Source: a bacterium (GTDB lineage Bacteria; Babelota; Babeliae; Babelales; Vermiphilaceae). Taken from it: a stretch of 35,149 nucleotides of DNA. Positions within the stretch are counted from its first letter, which is position 1, and each line of letters opens with the position of its first letter. The stretch is taken from contig JAKAUA010000006.1 in assembly GCA_021827875.1 (NCBI GenBank), forward strand, positions 1 to 35,149, in the 5' to 3' direction. The position numbers were made by a program, and so were the translations under genes. The notes beneath the pieces were generated by a model, which did no database searches, was not told the DNA's origin, and saw only the letters and a list, made by a program, of their open reading frames with translations. Positions 16,260-23,039 of the stretch are shown piece by piece.

Positions 16260-17611
16260 CCTATTGATCCTTCCATTTCCATGGCAATCAAGCGATTAAT
16301 TTCAACGGCATATTCCATAGGCAACTCTTTTACAAAAGCATCAATAAAGCCATTCACTATCAAGGCACGCGCCGTCGCCTGACTCAACCCTCGACTCATT
16401 AAATAAAAAATCTGTTCATCACTCAATTTACTTACTGACGCCTCATGTCCCACATCAGCCGTTGCGCAGTTAACTTCAACGGTAGGATACGTATCTGAGC
16501 GCGACCACCTATCCATAAGCAATGCATCACATTGCACGCGCGAGCGGCTATTTTGTGCCGATTTTGCAATCTTGAGCAATCCGCGGTAACTGGCACGCCC
16601 ACCGCCACTGCTTATTGATTTTGAAATAATATTTGACGACGTATTGGGAGCAAGATGAATTACTTTGCCGCCGGCGTCTTGTTGTTGTCCTTTACCGGCT
16701 ATAGCAATGGAAATAATTTGTGCTTTTGCATTGCGTCCCTTGAGCACAACACAGGGGTATTTCATAGTAACTTTACTGCCAAAATTACCATCTATCCATT
16801 CAACCGTTGCATTTTCATACGCAATGGCACGCTTGGTAACCAAGTTATAGACATTATGCGACCAATTTTGAATAGTAGTATACCGAATTTTTGCGCCGGG
16901 CAATGCAATAAGCTCAACAACGGCCGAATGCAGAGAATTCTTGCGATACAAGGGTGCGCTGCAGCCTTCTACATAGTGCACAAAGCTGTCTTCATCAGCA
17001 ATAATTAAAGTACGTTCAAATTGCCCCATACTCGCACTATTAATGCGGAAATACGCTTGTAGTGGCATATCTATATGCACCCCTTTGGGCACATAGATAA
17101 ATGAGCCACCGCTCCATACTGCGCTATTCAACGCGGCAAATTTATTATCATGAGGCGGAATTACAGTGCCAAAGTATTTTTTAAACAGTTCAGGATGTTC
17201 GCGAATTGCGACACTCATATCCAGAAAGAGAACGCCTTGATCGGCCCATTGCTTTTTGAGTCGTTTATATACCATTTCTGATTCATATTGCGCGCCAACA
17301 CCGGCCAGAAATTGTTGCTCAGCTTGAGGAATGCCAAGTTTTTCAAAAGTATTTTTAATATCATTGGGTACATCTTTCCATGATGTCTTTTGCTCATCAA
17401 ATGGCTTGATATAATAGTGGATATCTTGATGATCCAATTCGCTTAAATCAGCACCCCATGATGGCATTGGTAATCGTTCAAAGATACTCAGCGCATTAAG
17501 GCGAAAATCAGTCATCCAGTCTAGTTCATTTTTTTGTTTTGATAATGCGGCGACAACGCTGCGGTTTAAACCCTTATCAAATTTCTGTTTGTTGGTATGC
17601 ACCATAGCCAT
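16256..17611 (-). CDS. sufB: SufB, Fe-S cluster assembly scaffold
   Basis: The main scaffold on which SufBC2D builds Fe-S clusters. The 451 residues match the family. Visible hallmarks are WSGGSFIYVPKGVH, the stretch TVEWIDGNFGSK, YPCVVLKG, and the C-terminal HEASVSKLSDEQIFYLMSRG. Its first 35 bases overlap the 3' end of sufC in another frame; the second Met (17605) is an alternative start that gives a shorter overlap. Ribosome binding seems weak (AAAAGA), so reinitiation after sufC is likely. The ATGA overlap with sufD keeps expression of the scaffold subunits linked. Confidence 0.96.
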   Translation of the reverse strand: MAMVHTNKQKFDKGLNRSVVAALSKQKNELDWMTDFRLNALSIFERLPMPSWGADLSELDHQDIHYYIKPFDEQKTSWKDVPNDIKNTFEKLGIPQAEQQFLAGVGAQYESEMVYKRLKKQWADQGVLFLDMSVAIREHPELFKKYFGTVIPPHDNKFAALNSAVWSGGSFIYVPKGVHIDMPLQAYFRINSASMGQFERTLIIADEDSFVHYVEGCSAPLYRKNSLHSAVVELIALPGAKIRYTTIQNWSHNVYNLVTKRAIAYENATVEWIDGNFGSKVTMKYPCVVLKGRNAKAQIISIAIAGKGQQQDAGGKVIHLAPNTSSNIISKSISSGGGRASYRGLLKIAKSAQNSRSRVQCDALLMDRWSRSDTYPTVEVNCATADVGHEASVSKLSDEQIFYLMSRGLSQATARALIVNGFIDAFVKELPMEYAVEINRLIAMEMEGSIG

Positions 17612-18329
17612 TCTTTTCTATTTGTTCTGCCAGCTCAGGGCCAGATGAATGTACGAGTTTGCCCTGATGCATAATATGAACATAATCAGGAATAATATAC
17701 TGCAGAATACGATGATAATGCGTGATAATCAAAAAAGATGTTTGCGGATTTTCTTTACGCACTACATTCAATGCAGAGCAAACCAACTTTAAGGCATCAA
17801 TATCCAGCCCGGAATCTATCTCATCCAAAATAACCAATTTTGGTTTAAACAAAAGCACTTGTAGCATTTCAAATCGCTTTTTTTCTCCGCCGGAAAAACC
17901 TTCGTTAACTGCACGCTGTGCAATTGTATGATCTATAGATAAAAGATCCATTTTTTCATGCAAAAGCGAGGTAAAATCGGTAACTGAGATCGGCTTTTGT
18001 GTAATTGCCTGATATGCAGACTTTAAAAAGGTAAATATACTCACGCCAGGAATTTCATATGGATATTGAAATACTAGAAAAAGTCCTTTTTGTGCGCGCT
18101 TGTCCGGTGACAAATCCAACAAAGAAATGCCATCAAATAACACTGATCCGGAAATAACTTGATATGAGGGATGTCCCATCAATGTATGTGCAAGTGTTGT
18201 TTTCCCCGAACCATTGGGACCCATAATAGCGTGGATGCACCCTGGTATGATCTGTAATGAAAAATCGCGAACTATTGGCGTGTCATCAACAGCAACCGAC
18301 AATGAATTAATAGATAAAAGATACGACAT
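17577..18329 (-). CDS. sufC: SufC, ATPase of the Fe-S assembly complex
   Basis: A soluble ABC-type ATPase that drives conformational change in SufBC2D. Walker A GPNGSGKT is at 37-44, the signature is FSGGEKKRFEMLQ, and Walker B runs into LDEIDSGLDIDAL, the SufC-specific form. The family-specific region FQYPYEIPGV is present. At 250 residues it has the normal length. It starts four bases after the stop of a small secreted-protein gene with little Shine-Dalgarno sequence of its own, implying coupling to that gene. Gene order C-B-D-S is that of many bacterial SUF operons. Confidence 0.96.
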   Translation of the reverse strand: MSYLLSINSLSVAVDDTPIVRDFSLQIIPGCIHAIMGPNGSGKTTLAHTLMGHPSYQVISGSVLFDGISLLDLSPDKRAQKGLFLVFQYPYEIPGVSIFTFLKSAYQAITQKPISVTDFTSLLHEKMDLLSIDHTIAQRAVNEGFSGGEKKRFEMLQVLLFKPKLVILDEIDSGLDIDALKLVCSALNVVRKENPQTSFLIITHYHRILQYIIPDYVHIMHQGKLVHSSGPELAEQIEKNGYGAYQQTEI

Positions 18330-18333
18330 AATC

Positions 18334-18768
18334 TTATTTTTTTTGACCTAAATTAGTTGTAGAAGAGGCTCCATTTGGGAAAAAGTAATTACAAGTCCAC
18401 ACTGTTGCTGCGCCAAGAGTAAAACCGCCTATTGCCCACCCTGCAGTTTTTAGGTTATAGTTCCAATCTGTTTCTTGCTTAAAATGAGCCCTTGCTAAAT
18501 TCCACGCAGCAATCTCATTACCCTGATCAACCGCATATGAAAATCCCTGTTCTAATTGACCTTTTACTGCCCCTTCTTGAGGTACATTGCCCTGAGCATA
18601 TTTAATAAGATCAGAATGTCTTGCTGTTTCTGCTTGCTTAGCAAGTTGTTTAATGCGAAATGTATAGAGCAGTTTTGGTTTTTCAAAAGACCTATTGTTA
18701 CCATTATCCTCAGCCGCATTTAATGACAAAATACCAAGCATACCAAATACAAAAAATAATCGTTTCAT
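18334..18768 (-). CDS. Small secreted protein heading the suf operon, unknown function
   Basis: A 144-residue protein with a signal peptide (residues 1-19, LFFVFGMLGILSLNAA) and a probable C-terminal membrane helix (about 107-128, TAGWAIGGFTLGAATVWTC). Between them lies an Ala/Gln-rich helical stretch, GFSYAVDQGNEIAAWNLARAHF, that resembles half of a Sel1 or TPR unit. I do not recognise a family. AGGGGG sits upstream of its ATG, and its stop lies only four bases before sufC, so it is probably co-transcribed with SUF, although SUF proteins are cytosolic and this one is exported. Confidence 0.65.
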   Translation of the reverse strand: MKRLFFVFGMLGILSLNAAEDNGNNRSFEKPKLLYTFRIKQLAKQAETARHSDLIKYAQGNVPQEGAVKGQLEQGFSYAVDQGNEIAAWNLARAHFKQETDWNYNLKTAGWAIGGFTLGAATVWTCNYFFPNGASSTTNLGQKK

Positions 18769-18850
18769 AAGAAAAACCCCCTGAAAATAAAAAATTATGA
18801 TTGTAATTTACATCATACTATTTATTTAAAAAAAAGCGATTCTTATAGGA

Positions 18851-20035
18851 TTAGTATGCGACGCGCAGCAATTCGTCAAGCGTAATAATGCCTTGAGCCA
18901 CTTTGCGTCCGCCATCAATTATAAGCGGCTGTAGTCCATCTGCGCGTGTCTGTTCAGTAATAGCATCAAGCGAAGGTGAATGTACAATTAATGAGCGCAA
19001 CTTGCTGGTCATAACCAGTAGTTCAAATATACCAATTCTTCCTTTATAACCACGTCCTTTGCAACTGGCACAGCCTGCACCTTTATACAACATAGAAAGA
19101 GGAAGTCCTATACGTTGTAACATCTGGTATTCCTCTGCCGTTGGCTCTACCATGATGCGACATGACAAGCAGATTTTTCTGGTTAATCGCTGCGCAAGAA
19201 CGCCAGTTAATGATGCATTAATTAAAAATGGCTCGATACCCATATCCATTAAGCGCATAATAACACTCGGTGCATCATTGGTATGAATAGTGCTCAACAC
19301 TAAATGGCCCGTGAGTGACGCTTCAAGCGCGATTTGCGCTGTTTCTTTATCTCTGATTTCGCCCACCATGACAATATCAGGGTCTTGGCGTAACAAAGAA
19401 CGCATACCGGTTCCAAAGGTAAAGCCCGCATCAGGATTAACTTGCCCTTGTGTTACACCTGCAAGGTTATATTCGACAGGATCTTCTAGGGTAATAATAT
19501 GTTTTTCTGCAGAGTTGAGCGCCGCAAGTGCGGCGTACAAAGTAGTTGTTTTACCGGCACCCGTAGGGCCACAAACCAGCAAAAAACCTTGCGAGCGCTG
19601 CAATAACTCTTGTACGGTCTGCTTCATGCTATGATCAAAGCCAAGCGTATCAAGTTGAATAGTCTGTGCTGCACGGTCAAGGATACGCACTACCAGATTC
19701 TCCCCATATAACGAAGGGAAGGTAGAAACACGCAAATCTATCTCTTTTTGCTCATAGGCGATGCGAAATTTGCCGTCTTGTGGAATGCGCTTTTCTGCAA
19801 TATCAATACGAGCCAGAACTTTAAAGCGCGCGTTGAGTTGATTCATAAAGGGTGCTTCAATCATTTGTTGATCATGCAAAACACCATCAATACGAAAACG
19901 TATTCTTCCCAAATTCGCAGTAGGCTCTATATGAATGTCTGAGGCAGATTGATCTATGGCAGCATATAACAAAGAATTGGCTAGTCTAACAACCGGCATT
20001 TCTTCATACAGCGTATGCGATTGCAAGACGTTCAC
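18851..20035 (-). CDS. GspE/PilB-type secretion or pilus ATPase, catalytic part
   Basis: Hexameric ATPase that powers type II secretion or type IV pilus assembly at the inner membrane. The 394 residues hold only the N2 domain and the motor: PVVRLANSLL (14-23) and SASDIHIEP (30-38), Walker A GPTGAGKT (156-163), the Asp box GEIRDKETA, and His-box THTND-like IHTND. The zinc-binding CxxC...CxxC module (CLSC...CASC) typical of GspE is present. The usual N-terminal domain is a separate gene just upstream. GTG is the start, overlapping the upstream TGA as GTGA. No pilin, secretin or GspF gene lies in the window, so type II secretion and type IV pili cannot be told apart. Confidence 0.92.
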   Translation of the reverse strand: MNVLQSHTLYEEMPVVRLANSLLYAAIDQSASDIHIEPTANLGRIRFRIDGVLHDQQMIEAPFMNQLNARFKVLARIDIAEKRIPQDGKFRIAYEQKEIDLRVSTFPSLYGENLVVRILDRAAQTIQLDTLGFDHSMKQTVQELLQRSQGFLLVCGPTGAGKTTTLYAALAALNSAEKHIITLEDPVEYNLAGVTQGQVNPDAGFTFGTGMRSLLRQDPDIVMVGEIRDKETAQIALEASLTGHLVLSTIHTNDAPSVIMRLMDMGIEPFLINASLTGVLAQRLTRKICLSCRIMVEPTAEEYQMLQRIGLPLSMLYKGAGCASCKGRGYKGRIGIFELLVMTSKLRSLIVHSPSLDAITEQTRADGLQPLIIDGGRKVAQGIITLDELLRVAY

Positions 20036-20577
20036 TCTACGTCCTCATCGCCTTCTTCTTCAGCTTCTTTGAGATCTTCGTGCTCTTCATCTTCAGATTC
20101 TAGGTCTTCGACCAAGTCATAATCATCAGTGAGTGATTTGTCGTAATATTCTTTTACGGCATCTTCTATATCACGCGCAATACCGACATAAAATTGAATA
20201 TCATCATCGGTATATTTTCTTAAGTCTGAAAGTAATGATGGGTTCGAAGGGTCAGCAACAACAAAAACAAGAATATCTTCGTCAATTTCCATAGGAATCA
20301 TGTTATGACGCAATAAGAAGCCTTTGGGGAAATCACGCACCAAAAGATGATCAAAGAAATGACCTTCAACATCAAAAAAAGGTACTTGATAATATGTCGA
20401 AAGTGCCTTGAGAATATTTTCTTTATCTACAAATGCTTCTTCCAATAAAAATTCTACAAACCAATCATGTGACGAGCGTGCAAAACCTTTTTGTAGATCT
20501 TCTGCCTCTTGCTCCGAAATAACTGATTGCTTCACTAAGATACTGGTAAGTCCTTGTGCGAATGTCTTTTGATCCAT
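20032..20577 (-). CDS. Stand-alone N-terminal (MshEN/T2SSE_N-like) domain of GspE/PilB
   Basis: The protein (181 residues from this start) carries the domain normally fused to the front of GspE/PilB: FVEFLLEEAFVDKENILKAL, YYQVPFFDV, then LRHNMIPMEIDEDILVFVVADPSN, ending in a very acidic tail (EDEEHEDLKEAEEEGDEDVE). In fused homologues the same acidic linker runs straight into APVVRLVN, so the split falls inside the linker. The ATG at 20577 is preferred because GGGAG lies about ten bases upstream; an in-frame ATG at 20604 directly follows the preceding stop. Its stop overlaps the start of the ATPase gene by four bases, which should give coupled, near-equal synthesis. Confidence 0.83.
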   Translation of the reverse strand: MDQKTFAQGLTSILVKQSVISEQEAEDLQKGFARSSHDWFVEFLLEEAFVDKENILKALSTYYQVPFFDVEGHFFDHLLVRDFPKGFLLRHNMIPMEIDEDILVFVVADPSNPSLLSDLRKYTDDDIQFYVGIARDIEDAVKEYYDKSLTDDYDLVEDLESEDEEHEDLKEAEEEGDEDVE

Positions 20578-20604
20578 AGCAGCTACTCTCCCTTTTTTAT
20601 GCAT

Positions 20605-20982
20605 TTAACATCTAAGACCAATCAAAAGTCCAATGATAAAGCTCACTGTCAATGAGCCATTAATTTTGATCCAATCCCAAAATATCGATATAGAATCACC
20701 CGAAATATGTGTTGACTGTATGCCAAATGTTTCTTCTACCTTAGGATGATTAATATATATCTGCAAAAGCTCAAATTTTTGCAAAACCATAATAAAAATA
20801 ACAAATATGATGAAGGCACATACATAGTGTGCATAGCGCTTTAAAAAGAAGCCGACTGCGAAACCTACGCCTGCGGCAACAACTAAATCAAATAATTTAT
20901 GTTTAGTAAGATTGATTTTTTCTAAAAAATTTTCCGCCATATTTTTAAGTTTATCGAATAAGCTCACTGCTTGTTCTTGCAT
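20605..20982 (-). CDS. Small FUN14-like membrane protein upstream of the split GspE
   Basis: A 125-residue protein. After an amphipathic N-terminus (MAENFLEKINLTKHKLFD) come two closely spaced hydrophobic segments (VVAAGVGFAVGFFLKRYAH and VCAFIIFVIFIMVLQKF) and a third at the end, SLTVSFIIGLLIGLR. The Gly-rich GFAVGFFLKR and the terminal GF..G...G.R pattern resemble FUN14-family proteins, which are small membrane proteins with no settled function in bacteria. The assignment is tentative. GGGGGA precedes the ATG. The next gene follows with no spacing, so the product may belong with the secretion ATPase. Confidence 0.55.
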   Translation of the reverse strand: MQEQAVSLFDKLKNMAENFLEKINLTKHKLFDLVVAAGVGFAVGFFLKRYAHYVCAFIIFVIFIMVLQKFELLQIYINHPKVEETFGIQSTHISGDSISIFWDWIKINGSLTVSFIIGLLIGLRC

Positions 20983-21109
20983 AATAAATCCCCCAAACCT
21001 TTCATCGTATATAAATAGTTGTTGTAAGTGTATAAATATAGTAATACAAAGCTCAAGCTTTTACTATGCATGCAAAAATGCATGGTAACCAAAGATTTTT
21101 TCAACACAA

Positions 21110-21433
21110 TTATTTTTTTGGATGCAACCACTGCTCCCATGACCATAGAGAAAACCAAGATTTTATTCTGTTTGCTGCTGGCGAATACCATATTTTAAGC
21201 AGTTCTTGCTTGTTCTGACTGATTGGCTTAGTGTCTTTATCATTCTCAAGCCGTTCTGTGCTCCTAGCATTCTTATAATACCATGTTGCATAAGCTGCAG
21301 CGCCAACCACAGCAAGCGGGGCCGCTACATACAAAGCTGCCTTTTTATACCAAGCATTATTTTTTTGCTCTGAAGCGGCACAGGGTACGAGTAATACCAT
21401 TGTTAAGCAAAGTGATACATAGGATAATTTCAT
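21110..21433 (-). CDS. Small secreted or membrane protein, unknown function
   Basis: A 107-residue protein with a clear signal peptide (YVSLCLTMVLLVPCAAS, residues 5-21; possible cleavage after CAA) and a second hydrophobic helix (about 32-51, AALYVAAPLAVVGAAAYATW). The rest is charged, ending in a Trp-rich segment (WFSLWSWEQW) with a basic tail. No family is recognised. The layout, a signal peptide followed by one membrane helix and a short polar part, recurs in the 144-residue protein at 18334. GGAGGAAT before the ATG supports the start. A small palindrome (21069-21084) lies downstream but has no T tract. Confidence 0.6.
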   Translation of the reverse strand: MKLSYVSLCLTMVLLVPCAASEQKNNAWYKKAALYVAAPLAVVGAAAYATWYYKNARSTERLENDKDTKPISQNKQELLKIWYSPAANRIKSWFSLWSWEQWLHPKK

Positions 21434-21475
21434 AAAACTATTCCTCCATTGTTAAAAATATACATCAATGATGCT

Positions 21476-21554
21476 CCACGGCTTGAAAGCCGTGGTTTCT
21501 AGAATGGAATTGCGTCTTACATCCCCGAGCTAAAGCACGGGGGTTTTACGACGC
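21476..21554 (-). mobile_element. Probable IS200/IS605-type end relic (two hairpins)
   Basis: One hairpin is perfect, CCACGGCT-tgaa-AGCCGTGG (21476-21495). The second is CCCCG.GC-taaa-GC.CGGGG (21523-21542), enclosed by outer arms GCGTC/GACGC (21512-21516 with 21550-21554). Hairpins of this type are common at the right end, after tnpB, in IS200/IS605 elements (recalled, not searched). On the minus strand a short frame into the second hairpin reads RRKTPVL then stop, like a tnpB tail. No tnpA or tnpB remains, so this would be a relic or a non-autonomous copy. Confidence 0.5.
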
Positions 21555-21563
21555 GCAATAAAA

Positions 21564-21589
21564 AAGGAGAGGTTTTTATGCCTCTCCTT
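21564..21589 (-). terminator. Intrinsic terminator of the HU gene
   Basis: AAGGAGAGG (21564-21572) and CCTCTCCTT (21581-21589) pair perfectly around an eight-base loop. Read on the minus strand, the stem is followed by a run of T. It lies 25 bases after the HU stop codon. Confidence 0.85.
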
Positions 21590-21614
21590 CTAACTAGATA
21601 GTCTTAGTATAAAA

Positions 21615-21887
21615 CTATTTAATCATATGACGCAATGCTTTGCCCGGTCTAAATTTAGGCACTTTTTTAGCAGCAATTTGCATCTTTTTACCGGTAGCTG
21701 GATTAACACCAACTCTGGCTTTTCTTTTCATTACGGTGAATGCACCAAAACCGGTCAACACAACTGTTTTACCTGTTTTTAATGCATGACTGACTGTGGA
21801 TATAAAAGCTTCTAAGCACTCTTTGCAAGTTGATTTAGGCAACTTGGTCACTTTTGCCATGCTTTCAACTAATTTTGCCTTATTCAT
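21615..21887 (-). CDS. HU-family histone-like DNA-binding protein
   Basis: Small basic dimeric protein that bends and compacts DNA. From this ATG it has 90 residues, the normal HU size. It begins MNKAKLVESMAK, carries the HU signature GFGAFTVMKRKARVGVNPAT (about 46-65) leading into the DNA-binding arm, and ends in KFRPGKALRHMIK. Two Cys at about 21 and 24 (CKEC) are unusual for HU. The frame is open 22 codons further upstream, but AAGGAA lies just before this ATG and the strong promoter begins beyond it, so the shorter form is right. It is a single-gene unit with its own promoter and terminator. Confidence 0.95.
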   Translation of the reverse strand: MNKAKLVESMAKVTKLPKSTCKECLEAFISTVSHALKTGKTVVLTGFGAFTVMKRKARVGVNPATGKKMQIAAKKVPKFRPGKALRHMIK

Positions 21888-21949
21888 GTATAAATTCCTT
21901 TTTTCAGATTGACCATAGCGCAACAAACAAAAAGCTAGTACTAATTGGT

Positions 21950-21978
21950 ACAATAGTAACAGGAGATTTTTATGTCAA
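21950..21978 (-). promoter_or_regulatory. Strong sigma70-type promoter of the HU gene
   Basis: On the minus strand a perfect TTGACA (complement of 21973-21978) and TATTGT (complement of 21950-21955; four of six matches) are 17 bases apart. Transcription would begin about 55 bases before the HU ATG. Confidence 0.7.
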
Positions 21979-22068
21979 GGTTTTTGTGTGAGAGATAAAA
22001 TTGTCTGTCATGAGACGAATAATTTTTATTTAATCAATTTAATTCATTATTAGCGAATGATGGCTGTG

Positions 22069-22115
22069 CCATGCGAAGCTTGCCGAGCCTGAAGGCCCGG
22101 ATAAGCGAAGCATGG
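22069..22115. repeat. Palindromic repeat abutting the tRNA-Leu 3' end
   Basis: Outer arms CCATGC (22069-22074) and GCATGG (22110-22115) enclose smaller inverted pairs including GAGCCT/AGGC. The last bases are the CCA end of the tRNA. The 12-base string AGCGAAGCATGG (22104-22115) and the string GAGCCTGA (22085-22092) recur in the same order after tRNA-Cys. Confidence 0.6.
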
Positions 22116-22200
22116 TGCCGAGAGCCGGACTCGAACCGGCACAGGCTATAAGCCCGAAGGATTTTAAGTCCTTTGCGTCTACCAATTTCGCCATCCCGGC
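22113..22200 (-). tRNA. tRNA-Leu, anticodon UAA
   Basis: Read on the minus strand the acceptor arms GCCGGGA and TCTCGGC pair (one G-U), followed by discriminator A and an encoded CCA. The anticodon loop CTTAAAA between AAGGA and TCCTT gives UAA. A long variable arm (CGGGCTTATAGCCTG) marks a class II tRNA, and the T arm is GCCGGTTCGAGTCCGGC. TATAAA lies seven bases before the first base and may be a -10 element. A protein-like frame overlapping here is the tRNA read as codons. Confidence 0.96.
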
Positions 22201-22322
22201 ACACCATTTTATAAGATCTGCATTTCTAAGATTTAGTGCGATACAACTGATTTTTAATCCATTGTACGCTTGCTTTGTCTGGCCCGTCATCGCTCTTCGA
22301 GCTTTTTTGGGCTCTTGTTACG

Positions 22323-22351
22323 GAGCCTGACGAAGCCATAGCGAAGCATGG
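22323..22351. repeat. Related repeat abutting the tRNA-Cys 3' end
   Basis: GAGCCTGA (22323-22330) followed by AGCGAAGCATGG (22340-22351), the same two strings in the same order as the repeat after tRNA-Leu, again ending at the tRNA CCA. The middle differs and is shorter. Confidence 0.55.
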
Positions 22352-22422
22352 AGGCGGCACCCGGATTTGAACCGGGGATCAGGGTTTTGCAGACCCTTGC
22401 CTTACCCCTTGGCTATGCCGCC
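22349..22422 (-). tRNA. tRNA-Cys, anticodon GCA
   Basis: Acceptor arms GGCGGCA and TGCCGCC pair perfectly, with discriminator U (the tRNA-Cys identity base) and an encoded CCA. The anticodon loop CTGCAAA between AGGGT/ACCCT-type arms gives GCA, and the T arm is CCCGGTTCAAATCCGGG. It starts 23 bases after the stop of the rhodanese lipoprotein gene and may be processed from that transcript. Confidence 0.96.
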
Positions 22423-22445
22423 TTACCAACTCTAAAAAAGATAGA

Positions 22446-22928
22446 TTACTTGTTGAGTAATCCTGCTTTTTCCATTTTTTCTTTTAATTGCTCTGCAGTG
22501 ATTAATGGTACGGTAACTTCACCATTGTGATGCTTATTTTCAGCTTTCAAATATGGTCTTTGGCATACTCCCTCTACCGGAAATTTCTTTTGTGCCCAAT
22601 CAGCCATACCGGCTTCATAAGCCCATACATGCTTAAAGCCTTTTGAAATTAAATCGCCGGCAACTTGACCACTTGCACTGCACATATAATTACTGCAATA
22701 GATTACCAGTTCTGTATCTTTATTCAACTGAGCAGTAAAAGAATTTACCTTTTCAAAAGGGACACTTATTGATCCCTTAATGTGACAATCATCGTAAAAT
22801 GGCTTATCAAGTACGTTGATCACATACAAAGAAGCTTCAGCTTGTTTACCACCAAAAAGATCTTTTAGAAAACAGCCCGGTAATACAACAATCAAACTTG
22901 CCATGAGCAATAGTATATTTTTATTCAC
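22446..22928 (-). CDS. Rhodanese-like lipoprotein
   Basis: A 160-residue exported protein with a lipoprotein signal (VVLPGC, lipid-modified Cys at 19). The rest is one rhodanese fold: SLYVINVLDK..Y..CHIKGSISVPF, the catalytic Cys78 in VIYCSNYMCSAS, and a terminal AYEAGMADWAQ matching the family's usual YEGGMxxW. Rhodaneses move sulfane sulfur; periplasmic lipoprotein forms may act in sulfur or redox handling. A second Cys (83) in the active loop could give redox chemistry. GTG is the start, with AAAGGA upstream. The tRNA-Cys gene follows directly; the shared link to cysteine is probably coincidence. Confidence 0.85.
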   Translation of the reverse strand: MNKNILLLMASLIVVLPGCFLKDLFGGKQAEASLYVINVLDKPFYDDCHIKGSISVPFEKVNSFTAQLNKDTELVIYCSNYMCSASGQVAGDLISKGFKHVWAYEAGMADWAQKKFPVEGVCQRPYLKAENKHHNGEVTVPLITAEQLKEKMEKAGLLNK

Positions 22929-23039
22929 TCTTATTCCTTTTACTTTTTAAAAAAGTATTTTAAATGTAACAAAATCTCTATATTCCGCAATAAAATAGTA
23001 CATTGTTTTTAACATCGTAACAGGAGATATTTTCATTGA

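Noticed and set aside
17577..17611. Frameshift between sufC and sufB suggested by their 35-base overlap
   Set aside because: Both proteins are full length with family-typical ends, and a later in-frame ATG in sufB also works, so an ordinary gene overlap explains it.
21050..21084. Two small palindromes between the 107-residue protein gene and the FUN14-like gene
   Set aside because: They form short stems but no T tract follows, and such short AT-rich palindromes are expected by chance at this composition, so they are not called as a terminator.
21972..21998. An eight-codon plus-strand frame with AGGAG before its ATG
   Set aside because: It lies within the HU promoter on the other strand, is very short, and no promoter for it is visible.
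22039..22530. Short protein-like frames over the tRNA genes
   Set aside because: The bases fold into tRNA-Leu and tRNA-Cys with all conserved positions; strings such as PGFEPG are a known by-product of translating tRNA complements.
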